A stretch of 50,283 nucleotides of DNA from NCBI GenBank assembly GCA_030748485.1, contig JASMLW010000494.1, positions 1-50,283 on the forward strand, in the 5' to 3' direction. Source of the DNA: Pirellulaceae bacterium (GTDB taxonomy: Bacteria; Planctomycetota; Planctomycetia; Pirellulales; Pirellulaceae). The notes under the pieces were generated by a model. That model saw nothing but the letters and a program-made list of their open reading frames with translations. It was not told the DNA's origin and did no database searches. Both the position numbers and the translations under genes were made by a program. This document shows, one piece after another, positions 25,317 to 35,237 of the stretch; positions within the stretch are counted from its first letter, which is position 1; each line of letters begins with the position of its first letter.

Positions 25317-26441
25317 TCAGCCGGCCACCTTCTCGCTCCGCTCGGGTCGCTCGATGCCGATCTGCCGTGCAGAGAATGGCGGCGGGGGAGTCGCCGGCGG
25401 ATCGGGCGAGTCGTCGATCGGATCGTCGGCCGATCTGAAGATCGACAGCGCCGCCGTTTTGACGAAGCCGCGCCACGAACCGAAGGTCGCCGCCACAGCG
25501 CTCGGCTCAAACCCGCAGTGGACCATGCAGTCGCGGCATTTGACATTGCCGCTCGCGCGCCCGTAGTTCTCCCACGCAGTGGAGCTCATCAGCTCGTCGA
25601 ACGACTCGCAGTATCCTTCGTCGATCAAGTAACACGGCTTCTGCCAACCGAAGACGTTGAATGTCGGATTGCCCCAAGGCGTACACTCAAGATCCCAACG
25701 GCCGCGAAGGAATTCGAGGAATAGCGGTGTTTGATTGAAGCGCCATCGTCGTCCCGGCTTGGTCAGCAGTTTCTGAAAGAGGTGTTCCGTCTGCCGTCGC
25801 TGGAGAAAGTGCTCTTGGTCGGGCGCTTTTTCGTAGCTATATCCGGGCGAGATCATCATGCCTTCGACGCCCAACTCCATCATCGTGTCAAAGTGGCTCC
25901 GCATACGTGGAACGTCGGCTCCGGCAAACAGCGTCGTGTTCGTCGTGACTCGGAAACCCGCTCGGCGCGCCGCGCGAATGGCCTCCACCGCCGTCTCGTA
26001 AACGCCTTCGCGACAGACGGCCCGGTCGTGTTCTTCGCGAGGTCCGTCCATGTGAACAGAAAACGCCAAGTGCTTTGAAGGGCGAAACCGCGCCAACGAC
26101 TCCTCCAGCGTCAGCGCGTTAGTGCACAAGTAGATGTACCGCCGCCGCTCGACCAAGCCGCCCACGATCTCCTCGATTTGTGGATGCAACAGAGGTTCGC
26201 CACCGGCAATCGATACGACCGGTGCGCCGCAATCACCGTCGGCCCGGAGGCATTGCTCGACGGACAACTGACGGCGGAGAACCTCCGCCGAGTGCTGAAT
26301 CTTGCCGCATCCTGCGCACGCCAGATTGCAGCGCAGCAGCGGCTCCAACATCAACACGAGCGGATAGCGGCGAACTCCGCGCCACCGCTCGCGGAGTACG
26401 TAACCGGCGACGGCCGCCATTTGAGAAACGGGGACTCCCAC
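25317..26441 (-). CDS. hpnH: Hopanoid radical SAM protein HpnH (adenosylhopane synthase)
   Basis: 374 residues from GTG 26441. This start lines up with the usual N-terminus of HpnH and has GGAG six bases upstream; longer in-frame starts lack support. The radical SAM cluster motif is RCNLACAGCGKI (Cys38, Cys42, Cys45). Other HpnH segments are present: RYPLVLMLEPL, SIAGGEPLLHPQI, FSVHMDGPREEHD and, near the end, CRDCMVHCGFEPSA, with extra cysteines for the family's C-terminal region. HpnH attaches the adenosyl group to diploptene, the first step to C35 hopanoids. The C-terminal 40 residues are Pro-rich and variable. It starts 41 bp after shc. Confidence 0.95.
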   Translation of the reverse strand: MGVPVSQMAAVAGYVLRERWRGVRRYPLVLMLEPLLRCNLACAGCGKIQHSAEVLRRQLSVEQCLRADGDCGAPVVSIAGGEPLLHPQIEEIVGGLVERRRYIYLCTNALTLEESLARFRPSKHLAFSVHMDGPREEHDRAVCREGVYETAVEAIRAARRAGFRVTTNTTLFAGADVPRMRSHFDTMMELGVEGMMISPGYSYEKAPDQEHFLQRRQTEHLFQKLLTKPGRRWRFNQTPLFLEFLRGRWDLECTPWGNPTFNVFGWQKPCYLIDEGYCESFDELMSSTAWENYGRASGNVKCRDCMVHCGFEPSAVAATFGSWRGFVKTAALSIFRSADDPIDDSPDPPATPPPPFSARQIGIERPERSEKVAG

Positions 26442-26482
26442 ACTTGACTCCACATTCGAACTCAACCTGAGTTCAGCGCGAA

Positions 26483-28546
26483 CTACTCGATCTCCAATTC
26501 GTTGGCGGCGGCCCATTCCGCGATCGCCATGAGCGGAAAATAGATCGGGTAGTAGTGATAACGCAGATAGAACACCAGTGGAAACCCCGTGCCCGTAAAC
26601 TCGGGTTCATCCCACACTCCCGACTCGTTCTGCTCGTCGATCAGGTAGCGGACACCCCGCTGCACGGCCGGGTGGCGGGACTGCCCAGCCGCCAGTAGCC
26701 CCAGCAGAGCCCAGGCGGTCTGGGAGGCGGTCGCCGGGCCCTGACCACGCAGTTCCGGATGTGCGTAACTGTCGGCCGACTCGCCCCAACCACCGTGTTC
26801 CTGTTGGTGGTCCAGCAACCAGCCCGTCGCCAACTGCAAACTGGGATCGTCGCCGTCGACTCCGGCCGCCGCCATGCCGACGACGCCCTGCCAAGTTCCG
26901 TAGATGTGATTGACGCCCCAGCGGCCCGGCCAGGATCCATCGGGCTGCTGTTGCCGGCGGAGATAGACGAGCGCTCGGTCAACCGCGCGATGCCCGGCGG
27001 ACATGCCCCATTGAGCCAGACACTCCAGCACGCGCGCTGTGATGTCCGGAGTGCTCGGATCGATCATCGCATTGTGATCCGCAAACGGGACGTGACAAAG
27101 AAACTCGGCGTTGTTGTTCCGATCAAAGGCACCCCAACCACCGTCGCGATTCTGCATCGCCAAAACCCACTCGCGACCGCGGCGGCCCGCCGATGCGACG
27201 CGCTCCAACCAAGCCGCTTCGCGTTTGGCCTGGGCGACCGTCGCCACTCGACCCTCGGCGACGAACGGCGCACCTGCACTACCGGCGTCGATGGCGTCTT
27301 CATTCAAATGGCCTCGCAAGGCCATCATCACCATGATCGTGTCGTCGACGTCCGGGTAGAACTCGTTGTTGTACTCAAAGCACCAACCACTCGGCTCAGC
27401 CGCCACCGTCTCCGACCAATCGCCGCGCCGGCCCACCTCTTTGTCGAGCAGCCAGCGAGTCGCGCGGCGAATGCCTCCACTCGCTGGATCCTCGCCGGCC
27501 ATCTGCAGAGCCCGCAGACTGAGGGCCGTGTCCCACACAGGCGACATGCACGGCTGTAGATGCAACGACTCGTCGTCCTCAACAATCAGTGCATCCAGTT
27601 GATTCAGGCAGTAGTTCATCTCGGGGCTGTCGCTCTGGTAGCCCAAGCACTTGAGCGCCACGGCGCTCCAGACAATGGGCGGGAAGATCGCGCCCAATCC
27701 GTCACTGTAGGCGAACCGTCGCAGCATCCAGCGTTCGGCCAGTCGCAGCGCCCACCTGCGGCAAGGTCGAATGCGAAACCGCTCCAAACACTTCAGCCCG
27801 GCGTCCACCGCGCAGAACAGAGTCTCCCAACTCAGGAGACGCGATCGACCCTCAGCGCCCGGTCGTCGCAGCCGCGGCCATTGGTCTGGCGGAGCCAACA
27901 TGATCTCATCGATCCCCAACTCCGCCGGCGGCTTCCGCACCGGACGATGCGCCCACATGATGGCCAGCGGAATCAAGATGGTTCGCGACCAGGCGCTGAC
28001 GCGATAGATATTGACCGGAAACCACTTCGGCAACAACATCGCTTCCGGCGGCACGGCCGGACATTGGTCGTAGCTTATCTGGCCGAGCAGCGCGAGGTAA
28101 AAACGCGTAAAGCTGTTGACCGCGTCGGCGCCGCCCAGATCGCGAATCCGCTGTCGAGCGCGCGACAGCGGTTCGGAGTCGGCGTCGTGACCGGTCAACT
28201 TCAAAGCGAAGTACGCCTTGACGCTGGCGCTGATGTCGATCGGCCCGCCCGGGTAGAGCGCCCAGCCCCCGTCCGGCGTCTGTTGCTCGAGCAATCGCCG
28301 GCTCGCCTTCGCCGCTGTCTCGGAATCCTCTCGCTCCAACCAAGCGAGCAGCAGAATGTACTCACTCTGCAGAATCGAGTCGCCTTCCAGCTCGCCGCAC
28401 CAATGGCCGTCGGCGCCCTGATTCGCCAACAACCAGTCGGTCGTCCGCTCAGCAGCTCCACGAGCCGCGACCAGCAAGTCGAGGTCGGTGGAACCGGTGT
28501 GCGGCGCGTCGACTCGCTCCGCCTCGGGCTTTTCGCGAAAGGCCAC
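26483..28546 (-). CDS. shc: Squalene-hopene cyclase
   Basis: 687 residues, normal for the family. The catalytic DxDD motif is PDVDDT (Asp399-Asp402 region). QW-type repeats are seen, such as QTPDGGWALYPGG, QNRDGGWGAFDRNN, QQPDGSWPGRWG, QQEHGGWGES and DEQNESGVWDEPEFTGTG, and the ending PLVFYLRYHYYPIYFPLMAI is typical of hopene cyclases. The enzyme folds squalene into hopene/diplopterol at the inner face of the membrane. Start is GTG 28546 with no clear ribosome binding site, so the first residues are uncertain. It is co-directional with hpnH and with the membrane glycosyltransferase upstream. Confidence 0.97.
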   Translation of the reverse strand: MAFREKPEAERVDAPHTGSTDLDLLVAARGAAERTTDWLLANQGADGHWCGELEGDSILQSEYILLLAWLEREDSETAAKASRRLLEQQTPDGGWALYPGGPIDISASVKAYFALKLTGHDADSEPLSRARQRIRDLGGADAVNSFTRFYLALLGQISYDQCPAVPPEAMLLPKWFPVNIYRVSAWSRTILIPLAIMWAHRPVRKPPAELGIDEIMLAPPDQWPRLRRPGAEGRSRLLSWETLFCAVDAGLKCLERFRIRPCRRWALRLAERWMLRRFAYSDGLGAIFPPIVWSAVALKCLGYQSDSPEMNYCLNQLDALIVEDDESLHLQPCMSPVWDTALSLRALQMAGEDPASGGIRRATRWLLDKEVGRRGDWSETVAAEPSGWCFEYNNEFYPDVDDTIMVMMALRGHLNEDAIDAGSAGAPFVAEGRVATVAQAKREAAWLERVASAGRRGREWVLAMQNRDGGWGAFDRNNNAEFLCHVPFADHNAMIDPSTPDITARVLECLAQWGMSAGHRAVDRALVYLRRQQQPDGSWPGRWGVNHIYGTWQGVVGMAAAGVDGDDPSLQLATGWLLDHQQEHGGWGESADSYAHPELRGQGPATASQTAWALLGLLAAGQSRHPAVQRGVRYLIDEQNESGVWDEPEFTGTGFPLVFYLRYHYYPIYFPLMAIAEWAAANELEIE

Positions 28547-28682
28547 CGCTGCGCATCCGTTCGTGAGTTGTTGTTTCCATGCCGGGCCGGTCGACCATGT
28601 GCGCGGGAGCCGGGTCGCACGGCAACGGAGGCAACCTAGGCCAAAGCGGCGATTTGTGCAACCTCAGTGTTGGCGTGCAAAC

Positions 28683-31028
28683 TCAGTCTGGCGCTTTACT
28701 TGGGTCGACTAGCGGATCTCCCGCCGACGCCACGCCCACCACCGCAAACAGCTCGCCGACGTCGGGTGATAGTTCGAGCCTGACGGGCCGCAAGATCCCG
28801 CCTTCGACCATCTCAGAGTAAACCTGATCGCGCTGCACGTAGTTTGTGAAACCGTAAGTGTTTCGATAACGTCGGATCTCGGCCCAATCAAACCAGATGT
28901 ACGCGACGCCGCGCTCCTCGAGAATCCGCCGACGCTCCGCGGACGTGCGACCCTTGATCCACTGCTCGTAATGGCAGGCGTCGAAACAGGTGCTGTAGTA
29001 CACCTTCGCGCGGATGTTAAACGGTTGAGCGTCACCGACCAACATGACCGCCTTGCCCGCCGGCGTGTGGTCATTGAGCCACGTGTGCACGCTCGATACG
29101 CTGTTGTATCCGGGGTCGGACGCGTTGGGCGCGTCAGTGATAAACTCCGAGTACGCCATCAGAACTCGATTGTCGATCAGGTAACGCGACGAGACGACAG
29201 GAAACGCCAGCAGGAAATGTGTGATCAGCGCCGTTGTGGCCACTGCCGACCATGCCTTGCTGGTCCGCCGAGCCATCGCTCCGACTCCGGCGAGCAGACA
29301 GATCACTGGCAGCGCGGGAATCCAAAAGCGATCGATCCGGTGCGTCAGCAACCACCAGACGACGATCACGTAGACGAACGCCAGCAACATGGCCAGTTGC
29401 AACTTGCGATGCGCCGGCGACACCCAAGCTATCAGGGCGAATGGAATCAACAGTGGACTCAACCACTTGCTCTTGCCGAGCGTCAGCGTGACGGCCTGGA
29501 TCGCGGCATCGACCGTATAGGCGTCGCCGTCTGAGTTCCTTGGCGTCTGGTGAGCCTTCGACCATTGAGCGTCGCGCGACTCGTTCCAACTCTCGCCGCC
29601 GAACACACTGTACAGCAATGGGTAAGTCGGGTTCCCTGTCAGCGCCCAGTTCTTGGCGTACCACAGTCCACCGGCGGCAAGCGCCGTCAACGCGAATACG
29701 GTCGCTCGCCCCCAACTCCAGCTGCGCCAGCGCAGCGGCGCAGCGCCAACTAGCATCCAGACGCCGGCGGGAGCGACGACGAACCCCAAAGCCGGGTACT
29801 TGCAAGTGGTCGCCGCACCGGCCAACAGCCCGGCCAGAGCCGCCAGTGAAATCCGCGGCCGCGGATCAGTATCTTCCGGCTGATCTTCCGGCTGATCTTC
29901 CGGCGAAGAATTGGAACCCGCGCCGCGCCGCGCGCTGTGAGCGCCGACGAGCACGCAGGTGTAGAACGTGAGGAACCAGTAGAGACCGGACGCGCCTTCA
30001 ATTAGTCCCGAAACGCTAACCATGACGATCCAGGGAATCGACAGATAGAGCGCGGCGGCGACGACTCCCGCGCTGCGCGAGAAGAAGCGCTCGCCGAAGC
30101 AATACAGACCCAGCGCGGTCAATAATGTCATGCATCCGACCACGCCTTTGCCCGCGTTGGCTCCCCACCACCAGCGCGGCGACGTCGGCCAGACATTCAT
30201 GGCGACCACCGCGTGCATTTCCGCGCCGAGCGGCATGTTGGCGTACACATTGTGTGGCAGGAAGTCGACTTGCCCGTTCTCGAACCACTCGCGGGGGGCT
30301 TGAAAATGGTATTCGCGGGCGTCGAAATGCCAGGGCGGAATCATCGCGCCGAACAGAATCAACAGCGCGAACGGCGCGGCTGTCAGCCAACCCCAACGAC
30401 CCCACCAACTCGGCTCATCCGCCGTCGCCGGCGAATCGTCGGCTTCGAGATCATTCGTGTCGCGGCGCGGGACAAGCGCGGTTCGCAGCCTTTTGCGAAC
30501 CATGATCAGGCGGCCGCTCAACAGGACGACGGGAACCCAAAACCAGAGTCGGTCTTGCAGCTGCAACGACTCGGACGCGCGGCACAACAATCCGACGGCG
30601 AGGAAATAGGTCGACCAGAGGGTGAGCCCGATCGCGGTCGCGAAGACAAATGTCTCCAGGCGGCGCAGCCAACGGTCGACCCCTAGGGCATGGAGCGTCA
30701 ACCGTCCAGCCAGCCACGCGGCGGCGAGCAACAGAATGACAGCAGCCAACACGGGAACGCGGTCGAGCAACCCCATGCGCTCACTGCCGCCCCCCACCCA
30801 TTCCCGCACAATCGAGTCGATGCGAGCCGGTTGAAGCAAGTAGATATGCAGCCGTCGATAGACGAATCCGTCATCCTCGGCCGGGGCCATCGGCAACATC
30901 GAGAACCACAGGAAATAGATCAACAGCCCGACGGCCAACAACCCGGCGATCAACATCTCTCGAACGTGATCGCCGCCGATTGCGGGGTTTGATCCGGTCT
31001 TACCGCGGCGGTTGCGATCGGCGTTCAT
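28683..31028 (-). CDS. GT39/ArnT-like membrane glycosyltransferase
   Basis: 781 residues with ten or more membrane segments. The N-terminal helix is followed by PAEDDGFVYRRLH, where the acidic pair sits in the first outside loop, as in GT-C enzymes such as protein O-mannosyltransferases and ArnT. These use polyprenyl-phosphate sugars. A non-membrane C-terminal part begins near residue 640. Inside is a charged Glu-Asp-Gln-Pro run made by a 12-bp tandem repeat (GATCTTCCGGCT on the plus strand, 29873-29910). Start is ATG 31028; longer in-frame starts are possible but less likely. It lies 136 bp upstream of shc in the same direction; whether it modifies hopanoids, proteins or glycans is unknown. 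Confidence 0.8.
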   Translation of the reverse strand: MNADRNRRGKTGSNPAIGGDHVREMLIAGLLAVGLLIYFLWFSMLPMAPAEDDGFVYRRLHIYLLQPARIDSIVREWVGGGSERMGLLDRVPVLAAVILLLAAAWLAGRLTLHALGVDRWLRRLETFVFATAIGLTLWSTYFLAVGLLCRASESLQLQDRLWFWVPVVLLSGRLIMVRKRLRTALVPRRDTNDLEADDSPATADEPSWWGRWGWLTAAPFALLILFGAMIPPWHFDAREYHFQAPREWFENGQVDFLPHNVYANMPLGAEMHAVVAMNVWPTSPRWWWGANAGKGVVGCMTLLTALGLYCFGERFFSRSAGVVAAALYLSIPWIVMVSVSGLIEGASGLYWFLTFYTCVLVGAHSARRGAGSNSSPEDQPEDQPEDTDPRPRISLAALAGLLAGAATTCKYPALGFVVAPAGVWMLVGAAPLRWRSWSWGRATVFALTALAAGGLWYAKNWALTGNPTYPLLYSVFGGESWNESRDAQWSKAHQTPRNSDGDAYTVDAAIQAVTLTLGKSKWLSPLLIPFALIAWVSPAHRKLQLAMLLAFVYVIVVWWLLTHRIDRFWIPALPVICLLAGVGAMARRTSKAWSAVATTALITHFLLAFPVVSSRYLIDNRVLMAYSEFITDAPNASDPGYNSVSSVHTWLNDHTPAGKAVMLVGDAQPFNIRAKVYYSTCFDACHYEQWIKGRTSAERRRILEERGVAYIWFDWAEIRRYRNTYGFTNYVQRDQVYSEMVEGGILRPVRLELSPDVGELFAVVGVASAGDPLVDPSKAPD

Positions 31029-31248
31029 CCAGATTCTCGGTGATGGCCGCACAGTCGTTGTGACCGTCGCATGGCCAATATTAGTTGCAAAGCGGCCGCC
31101 ACCCGCAAAGCGGCAAAGTTGAATTATGATAGAAGCCGCCACTCGACCGAAACCCGACAGCCCAATAATCTCGCCCCCTCGTCACTGCGACTTCGCCGAG
31201 CCGTCTCATTTAGCGTTCGGTCGCCGCCGCCACTTACCTCGCAACACC

Positions 31249-32271
31249 ATGACCAACCAACCACCACTGCAGGGCATCTTCACCCCCAACGTCGTTCCGC
31301 TTGATCACAACCTGGAAATCAACGAGGCCGAAACTCGTCGCTACGTTGACTGGTTGATCGAACGGGGCGTCCACGGACTGTACCCCAACGGCTCGACTGG
31401 TGAGTTCACGCGATTCACGGCCGAGGAACGGCGCCGCATTATCGAAATCATCGCCGACCAGACCGCCGGTCGCGTCCCCATCCTCGCCGGAGCCGCCGAA
31501 GCAAACACGCGCGAGACGATCTCGGCGTGCGAGCACTACTACGACCTCGGCGTACGGGCCGTCGCCATCGTCTCACCCTTCTACTACAAGCTCAGCCCCG
31601 AAGGCGTCTACGCGTTCTTTAAAGAGATCGCCGACAACTCGCCCATCGATGTCACGCTTTACAACATCCCCATGTTCGCCTCGCCCATCGATGTGCCGAC
31701 GGTGATCCGCCTGGCTGAAGAATGCGAACGCGTTGTCGCGATCAAAGACTCATCGGGCGATCTGCCTCACATGATGAGAATGATCGCGACCGTGCGTCCA
31801 GTGCGGCCCGACTTCTGCTTCCTCACCGGTTGGGACGCCGCCCTGATGCCGATGTTGCTGATCGGTTGCGACGGTGGAACGAACGCCACGAGCGGCGTCG
31901 TGCCCGAGATTACGCGAAAACTCTACGACCTCACGCTGGGCGGCAAGATCGACGAAGCCCGCGAACTTCAGTACCGACTGCTCAAGCTCTTCGACGCGAT
32001 GATCTTCTCGTCCGAGTTTCCCGAAGGGTTCCGCTCAGCTCTCCGCCTGCGCGGAATCGACACTGGAAAAGGACGGCAGCCGCAAGCGCCCACGCAGCAA
32101 CTCGCGCTCGACCAATTGAGCAACGAGCTGCAATGCCTGCTGGCTGCCGAAGGATTCACCGATCAGCCCGTCAGTGGCTGCCCTGTCGGCGACTCGGTCG
32201 ATCCTCAACAAGTCGCGCGCATTGTCCAAAGCGTTGTGGGCGAACTGCGCAAACGCGGCCTCACCGACTGA
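31249..32271 (+). CDS. Dihydrodipicolinate synthase / N-acetylneuraminate lyase family aldolase
   Basis: 340 residues of the class I aldolase family. [20 protein letters not shown] is the substrate-binding GxxGE region, [13 protein letters not shown] has the conserved Tyr, and [13 protein letters not shown] has the Schiff-base lysine. Family members condense pyruvate with aldehydes or cleave sugar acids; the substrate cannot be told. It is about 45 residues longer than DapA: the tail [14 protein letters not shown] and a final helix are extra. Start is ATG 31249; an upstream extension lacks a ribosome binding site. It lies divergent from the GT39-like gene, with an AT-richer region (31100-31140) that may hold both promoters. 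Confidence 0.9.
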   Translation: MTNQPPLQGIFTPNVVPLDHNLEINEAETRRYVDWLIERGVHGLYPNGSTGEFTRFTAEERRRIIEIIADQTAGRVPILAGAAEANTRETISACEHYYDLGVRAVAIVSPFYYKLSPEGVYAFFKEIADNSPIDVTLYNIPMFASPIDVPTVIRLAEECERVVAIKDSSGDLPHMMRMIATVRPVRPDFCFLTGWDAALMPMLLIGCDGGTNATSGVVPEITRKLYDLTLGGKIDEARELQYRLLKLFDAMIFSSEFPEGFRSALRLRGIDTGKGRQPQAPTQQLALDQLSNELQCLLAAEGFTDQPVSGCPVGDSVDPQQVARIVQSVVGELRKRGLTD

Positions 32272-32354
32272 CGCGCCGACGATCTTCGCCAACGTCACAA
32301 TCACATTGCAATCACGTCGCAAAACGTCGCGGTGATGTCGCAACGATGTCGAAA

Positions 32355-33197
32355 CTACGGCGTCAGGTAGCGAAGGAAATTTCTCACCGGCTGCCGCGGT
32401 ACGTAGACCTTGGGCTGACCGTAGATACCCTGCGCGACGAAATAATCTCGCGGCACGGTGCTGAGCGGCAATAGCGGTCGATAAAAGAAACCCGGCGGCG
32501 GTCCCACATCGCGACGGGGCAATGGAGCGGTGAACTCGGGCCCCGGAATCTGTATCTGGCCGCTGAATTCATCCGCGGCGTAGCGAGTTGGCGGCGAGTA
32601 GACGTACCGCCTTTGCGACGACGTTACCGGTCCACAGCGGTCATCGTAACTCCGCGTTGGGACCCAGTATTGCTGTACGGGTTGCCGCGGTTGCCCCCGC
32701 GATTCCGCAGAGCTCGCCGGCGGGTCGATCAGGCGGGGACGATCGTCGGCTGGCTCCCGACGCGTGCGGTACTCGGGCTCCGATTCGATCGTCTCGCGAC
32801 GCAATCGTTCGTCGCTCGACCGAGCTCGCAGCTCGGTCTGTGTGTCGACGAACTGCAACGGCTCCCAACCACGAGCCCGCACAGAGGCGAGATCGCGAGG
32901 CTGGAGCGACGTTCTCGCCAACTCATCACCTCGCGACTCGATCGACGCCGGCGGGTCACTAACCGCTCGCGCGGCGCTGCGGCTCACCGGCTGTTCCGCC
33001 ACTCGATACGCGGCGCGGCGAACGTAGTAGTCGGTCTTCGACTCGCCGATCGGTGAGGCGGACGCCGGCGCAACTCGTCCCAACTTGGTTTGCGAGCGGA
33101 TCGGACTGGCAACTCGTGCAGGCGAGACGACCTGGGCGAGACCTGTGACCGGCAATAGAACGGCGACGGCGAACATAAACTGAAGTGCCCGTTTCAT
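32355..33197 (-). CDS. Secreted hypothetical protein
   Basis: 280 residues. A clear signal peptide (MKRALQFMFAVAVLLPVTGLAQ) is followed by about 150 residues rich in Arg, Ser and Ala that look disordered, and then a Pro/Tyr/Arg-rich end (GFFYRPLLPLSTVPRDYF, KVYVPRQPVRNFLRYLTP). No known domain is seen. The start is supported by AAAGGAATT a short way upstream. A structural or cell-surface role is possible from the Tyr/Pro content but is not shown. Confidence 0.75.
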   Translation of the reverse strand: MKRALQFMFAVAVLLPVTGLAQVVSPARVASPIRSQTKLGRVAPASASPIGESKTDYYVRRAAYRVAEQPVSRSAARAVSDPPASIESRGDELARTSLQPRDLASVRARGWEPLQFVDTQTELRARSSDERLRRETIESEPEYRTRREPADDRPRLIDPPASSAESRGQPRQPVQQYWVPTRSYDDRCGPVTSSQRRYVYSPPTRYAADEFSGQIQIPGPEFTAPLPRRDVGPPPGFFYRPLLPLSTVPRDYFVAQGIYGQPKVYVPRQPVRNFLRYLTP

Positions 33198-33604
33198 GAT
33201 GGATCAATTCCTTTCACAGTCAACATCGTCCTGTAACTGCGCAAGGGCAGCGCAGATGACGCGACCGAAAAACGGAAACGAGGGAGAGGGTGTCGGAAGG
33301 GCGGCCGCCACGGGGCAATTGCGACGGCTCCGTCATCTTTCGCAATCGACGCGCCAACAGACAAGTCGCCCGCGTTGTTTTTTCGCCCACTCTCCGAATC
33401 TCACCCGCCGCCGTCAACGACAAACGGATGAGATGATTTGACTTGCGCGGTCGACGAACGACGAGCTAGCAATGCGGGGGCCGAGCAACTTTCGCACTCG
33501 CCACTTAGCCGCCGCTTGTAGTTCTTGCAAAACGGCCGTTCCATCTCTACCGATTGGGCAAGACAGACCATTCAGTTCGCCACGGCAGTCGAGGGGAAAT
33601 GGGA
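33198..33604. other. Intergenic stretch with no recognised content
   Basis: About 400 bp between a secreted hypothetical protein and the antiporter gene, both on the minus strand. I see no gene, no clear promoter pair, no terminator and no repeat here. Confidence 0.5.
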
Positions 33605-35233
33605 CTACTCGGGATCTTTGCCAAGAATCAAAAGCAGCGCCACGAGCGCCGCGAGCCCCAGCGGCAACATCACGTAGACGGGAGCGCCGAAGCCGACGGG
33701 GATCGTCCCAAACACAACGGCGACGACACCGACCAACATCGCGTAAGGCAGTTGAGTCCAGACGTGCGCGATGTGGTGGCAGCCGCTAGCTTGGGACGAG
33801 AGCACCGTCGTGTCGGAGATGGGTGAGCAGTGATCTCCGAATATGGCGCCCGCCAGCACACCGCCCACCGAGGCGATCAGGATCGGATCATTGACCGATG
33901 CGACCCCGTCTCCGCCGAGCAGAGTGACTGTGGTCTGAATCGCCAACGGCATCAGCATGCTCATCGTTCCCCAGCTCGTGCCCGTGGCGAAGGCGACTCC
34001 GAACGCCAGCAGGAAGACGAGTGTGGGCATCCACGGCGGAGCGACTCCTCGTTCTAACACGCCGCCCAAGTATTGGCCCGTCCGCAAATGATCGTCGCCA
34101 GTTAGATCGGACAGCGTCCAAGCCAGCCAGAGGATCAACATCGCCGGAACCACCAGCTTGGCGCCTTCGATCGCGGCCGCATTGAGCTGGCGGAGCGAGA
34201 CGATGCGCTGCGGCGCGATCAGCATGTAAGCGAACAGCAGACCCGCGATCGACGAGTAGAGCAGCGCGGCGTAGGAATCGCCGGCCCCGAAAATGCGTCC
34301 CGCTTCGCGAAGATCCCACAAACTACCCACCGACTTGCCGTCCGCGCGAAGTGAGGAGGCTCCCGTCCAATAGAGCAACCCGACCGCGACAACCACAGTG
34401 ATCGCGATCGGCGCCACCGCGTTCCACCATCGATCCGTCGCAGCCGGCTCGGTCGCCGCCTGATTGTCCTCGTCCGGATCCTCGTCCGAATCCTTACCTG
34501 AATCCTCGTCCGGGTCTTCACCTGGATCGGACTCGTCGCGAGCCGAGCCGTGGATCGCTTTCTTCTCCGCCGCCAACATCGGTCCAAAGTCGCGTTTGAG
34601 CAGCGCGTTGAGCGGCACCAGCGCCAGCGCCCAGAGAACGTAGAAGCGATAGGGAATCGTCTTGACGAACAGCGCAAAGGCTTCCACTTCTCCTTCGGCG
34701 AACGTCACTTCCGCCAGGCCCGTTTCGATGTTGGCGATCTCTCCCGCCACCCAAGTCGACACGAGAGCCAACCCCGATACGGGAGCGGCCGTCGAATCGA
34801 CGATGTAGGCGAGTTTTTCGCGAGAGATTTTCAACCGATCGGCGAAGGGACGCATCGTGTGGCCCAGGAGCAGCGAGTTCGCGTAGTCGTCGATAAACAC
34901 GATCAGGCCGAGAGCCCAGGTCATGATCTGGCCGCTGCGGCGAGTCTTCGCCAGCGGAGCCATCGCCGCGACGACACCTCGCATCCCTCCGCTCTTCTGC
35001 ACGACGCCGATCATCGCACCGATCAGCGCGGTGAAACAGAAGACCTGAACGTGTCCCATGTCCGACAGGCTGGCCCACAAGTGAGTCACGCCCAATTCGT
35101 AGACGATAGTTCGCGGGTCCGGACCGTGAACCAAAGCCGCGCCGACGACGACGCCGAAGAGCAGCGACGGGACGACTCGCCGCGTCGCGATCGCCAACAC
35201 GATTGCCGCCAGTGGTGGAAGCAAACTCAACAT
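33605..35233 (-). CDS. NhaC-family Na+/H+ antiporter
   Basis: 542 residues with about 11-12 membrane segments. NhaC-type features include FTALIGAMIGVVQKSGG, FIDDYANSLLLGHTMRPFAD and GATFATGTSWGTMS-like glycine-rich helices near the end (VAFATGTSWGTMSMLMPLAI), and GDHCSPISDTTVLSSQASG. Such carriers exchange sodium or substrates for protons in the inner membrane. A loop near residues 230-265 is unusually acidic (ESDPGEDPDEDSGKDSDEDP), built on a degenerate short DNA repeat. It starts only 4 bp after the histidine kinase gene, so the two are almost surely coupled. The link to signalling is inferred. Confidence 0.9.
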   Translation of the reverse strand: MLSLLPPLAAIVLAIATRRVVPSLLFGVVVGAALVHGPDPRTIVYELGVTHLWASLSDMGHVQVFCFTALIGAMIGVVQKSGGMRGVVAAMAPLAKTRRSGQIMTWALGLIVFIDDYANSLLLGHTMRPFADRLKISREKLAYIVDSTAAPVSGLALVSTWVAGEIANIETGLAEVTFAEGEVEAFALFVKTIPYRFYVLWALALVPLNALLKRDFGPMLAAEKKAIHGSARDESDPGEDPDEDSGKDSDEDPDEDNQAATEPAATDRWWNAVAPIAITVVVAVGLLYWTGASSLRADGKSVGSLWDLREAGRIFGAGDSYAALLYSSIAGLLFAYMLIAPQRIVSLRQLNAAAIEGAKLVVPAMLILWLAWTLSDLTGDDHLRTGQYLGGVLERGVAPPWMPTLVFLLAFGVAFATGTSWGTMSMLMPLAIQTTVTLLGGDGVASVNDPILIASVGGVLAGAIFGDHCSPISDTTVLSSQASGCHHIAHVWTQLPYAMLVGVVAVVFGTIPVGFGAPVYVMLPLGLAALVALLLILGKDPE

Positions 35234-35237
35234 CGCA

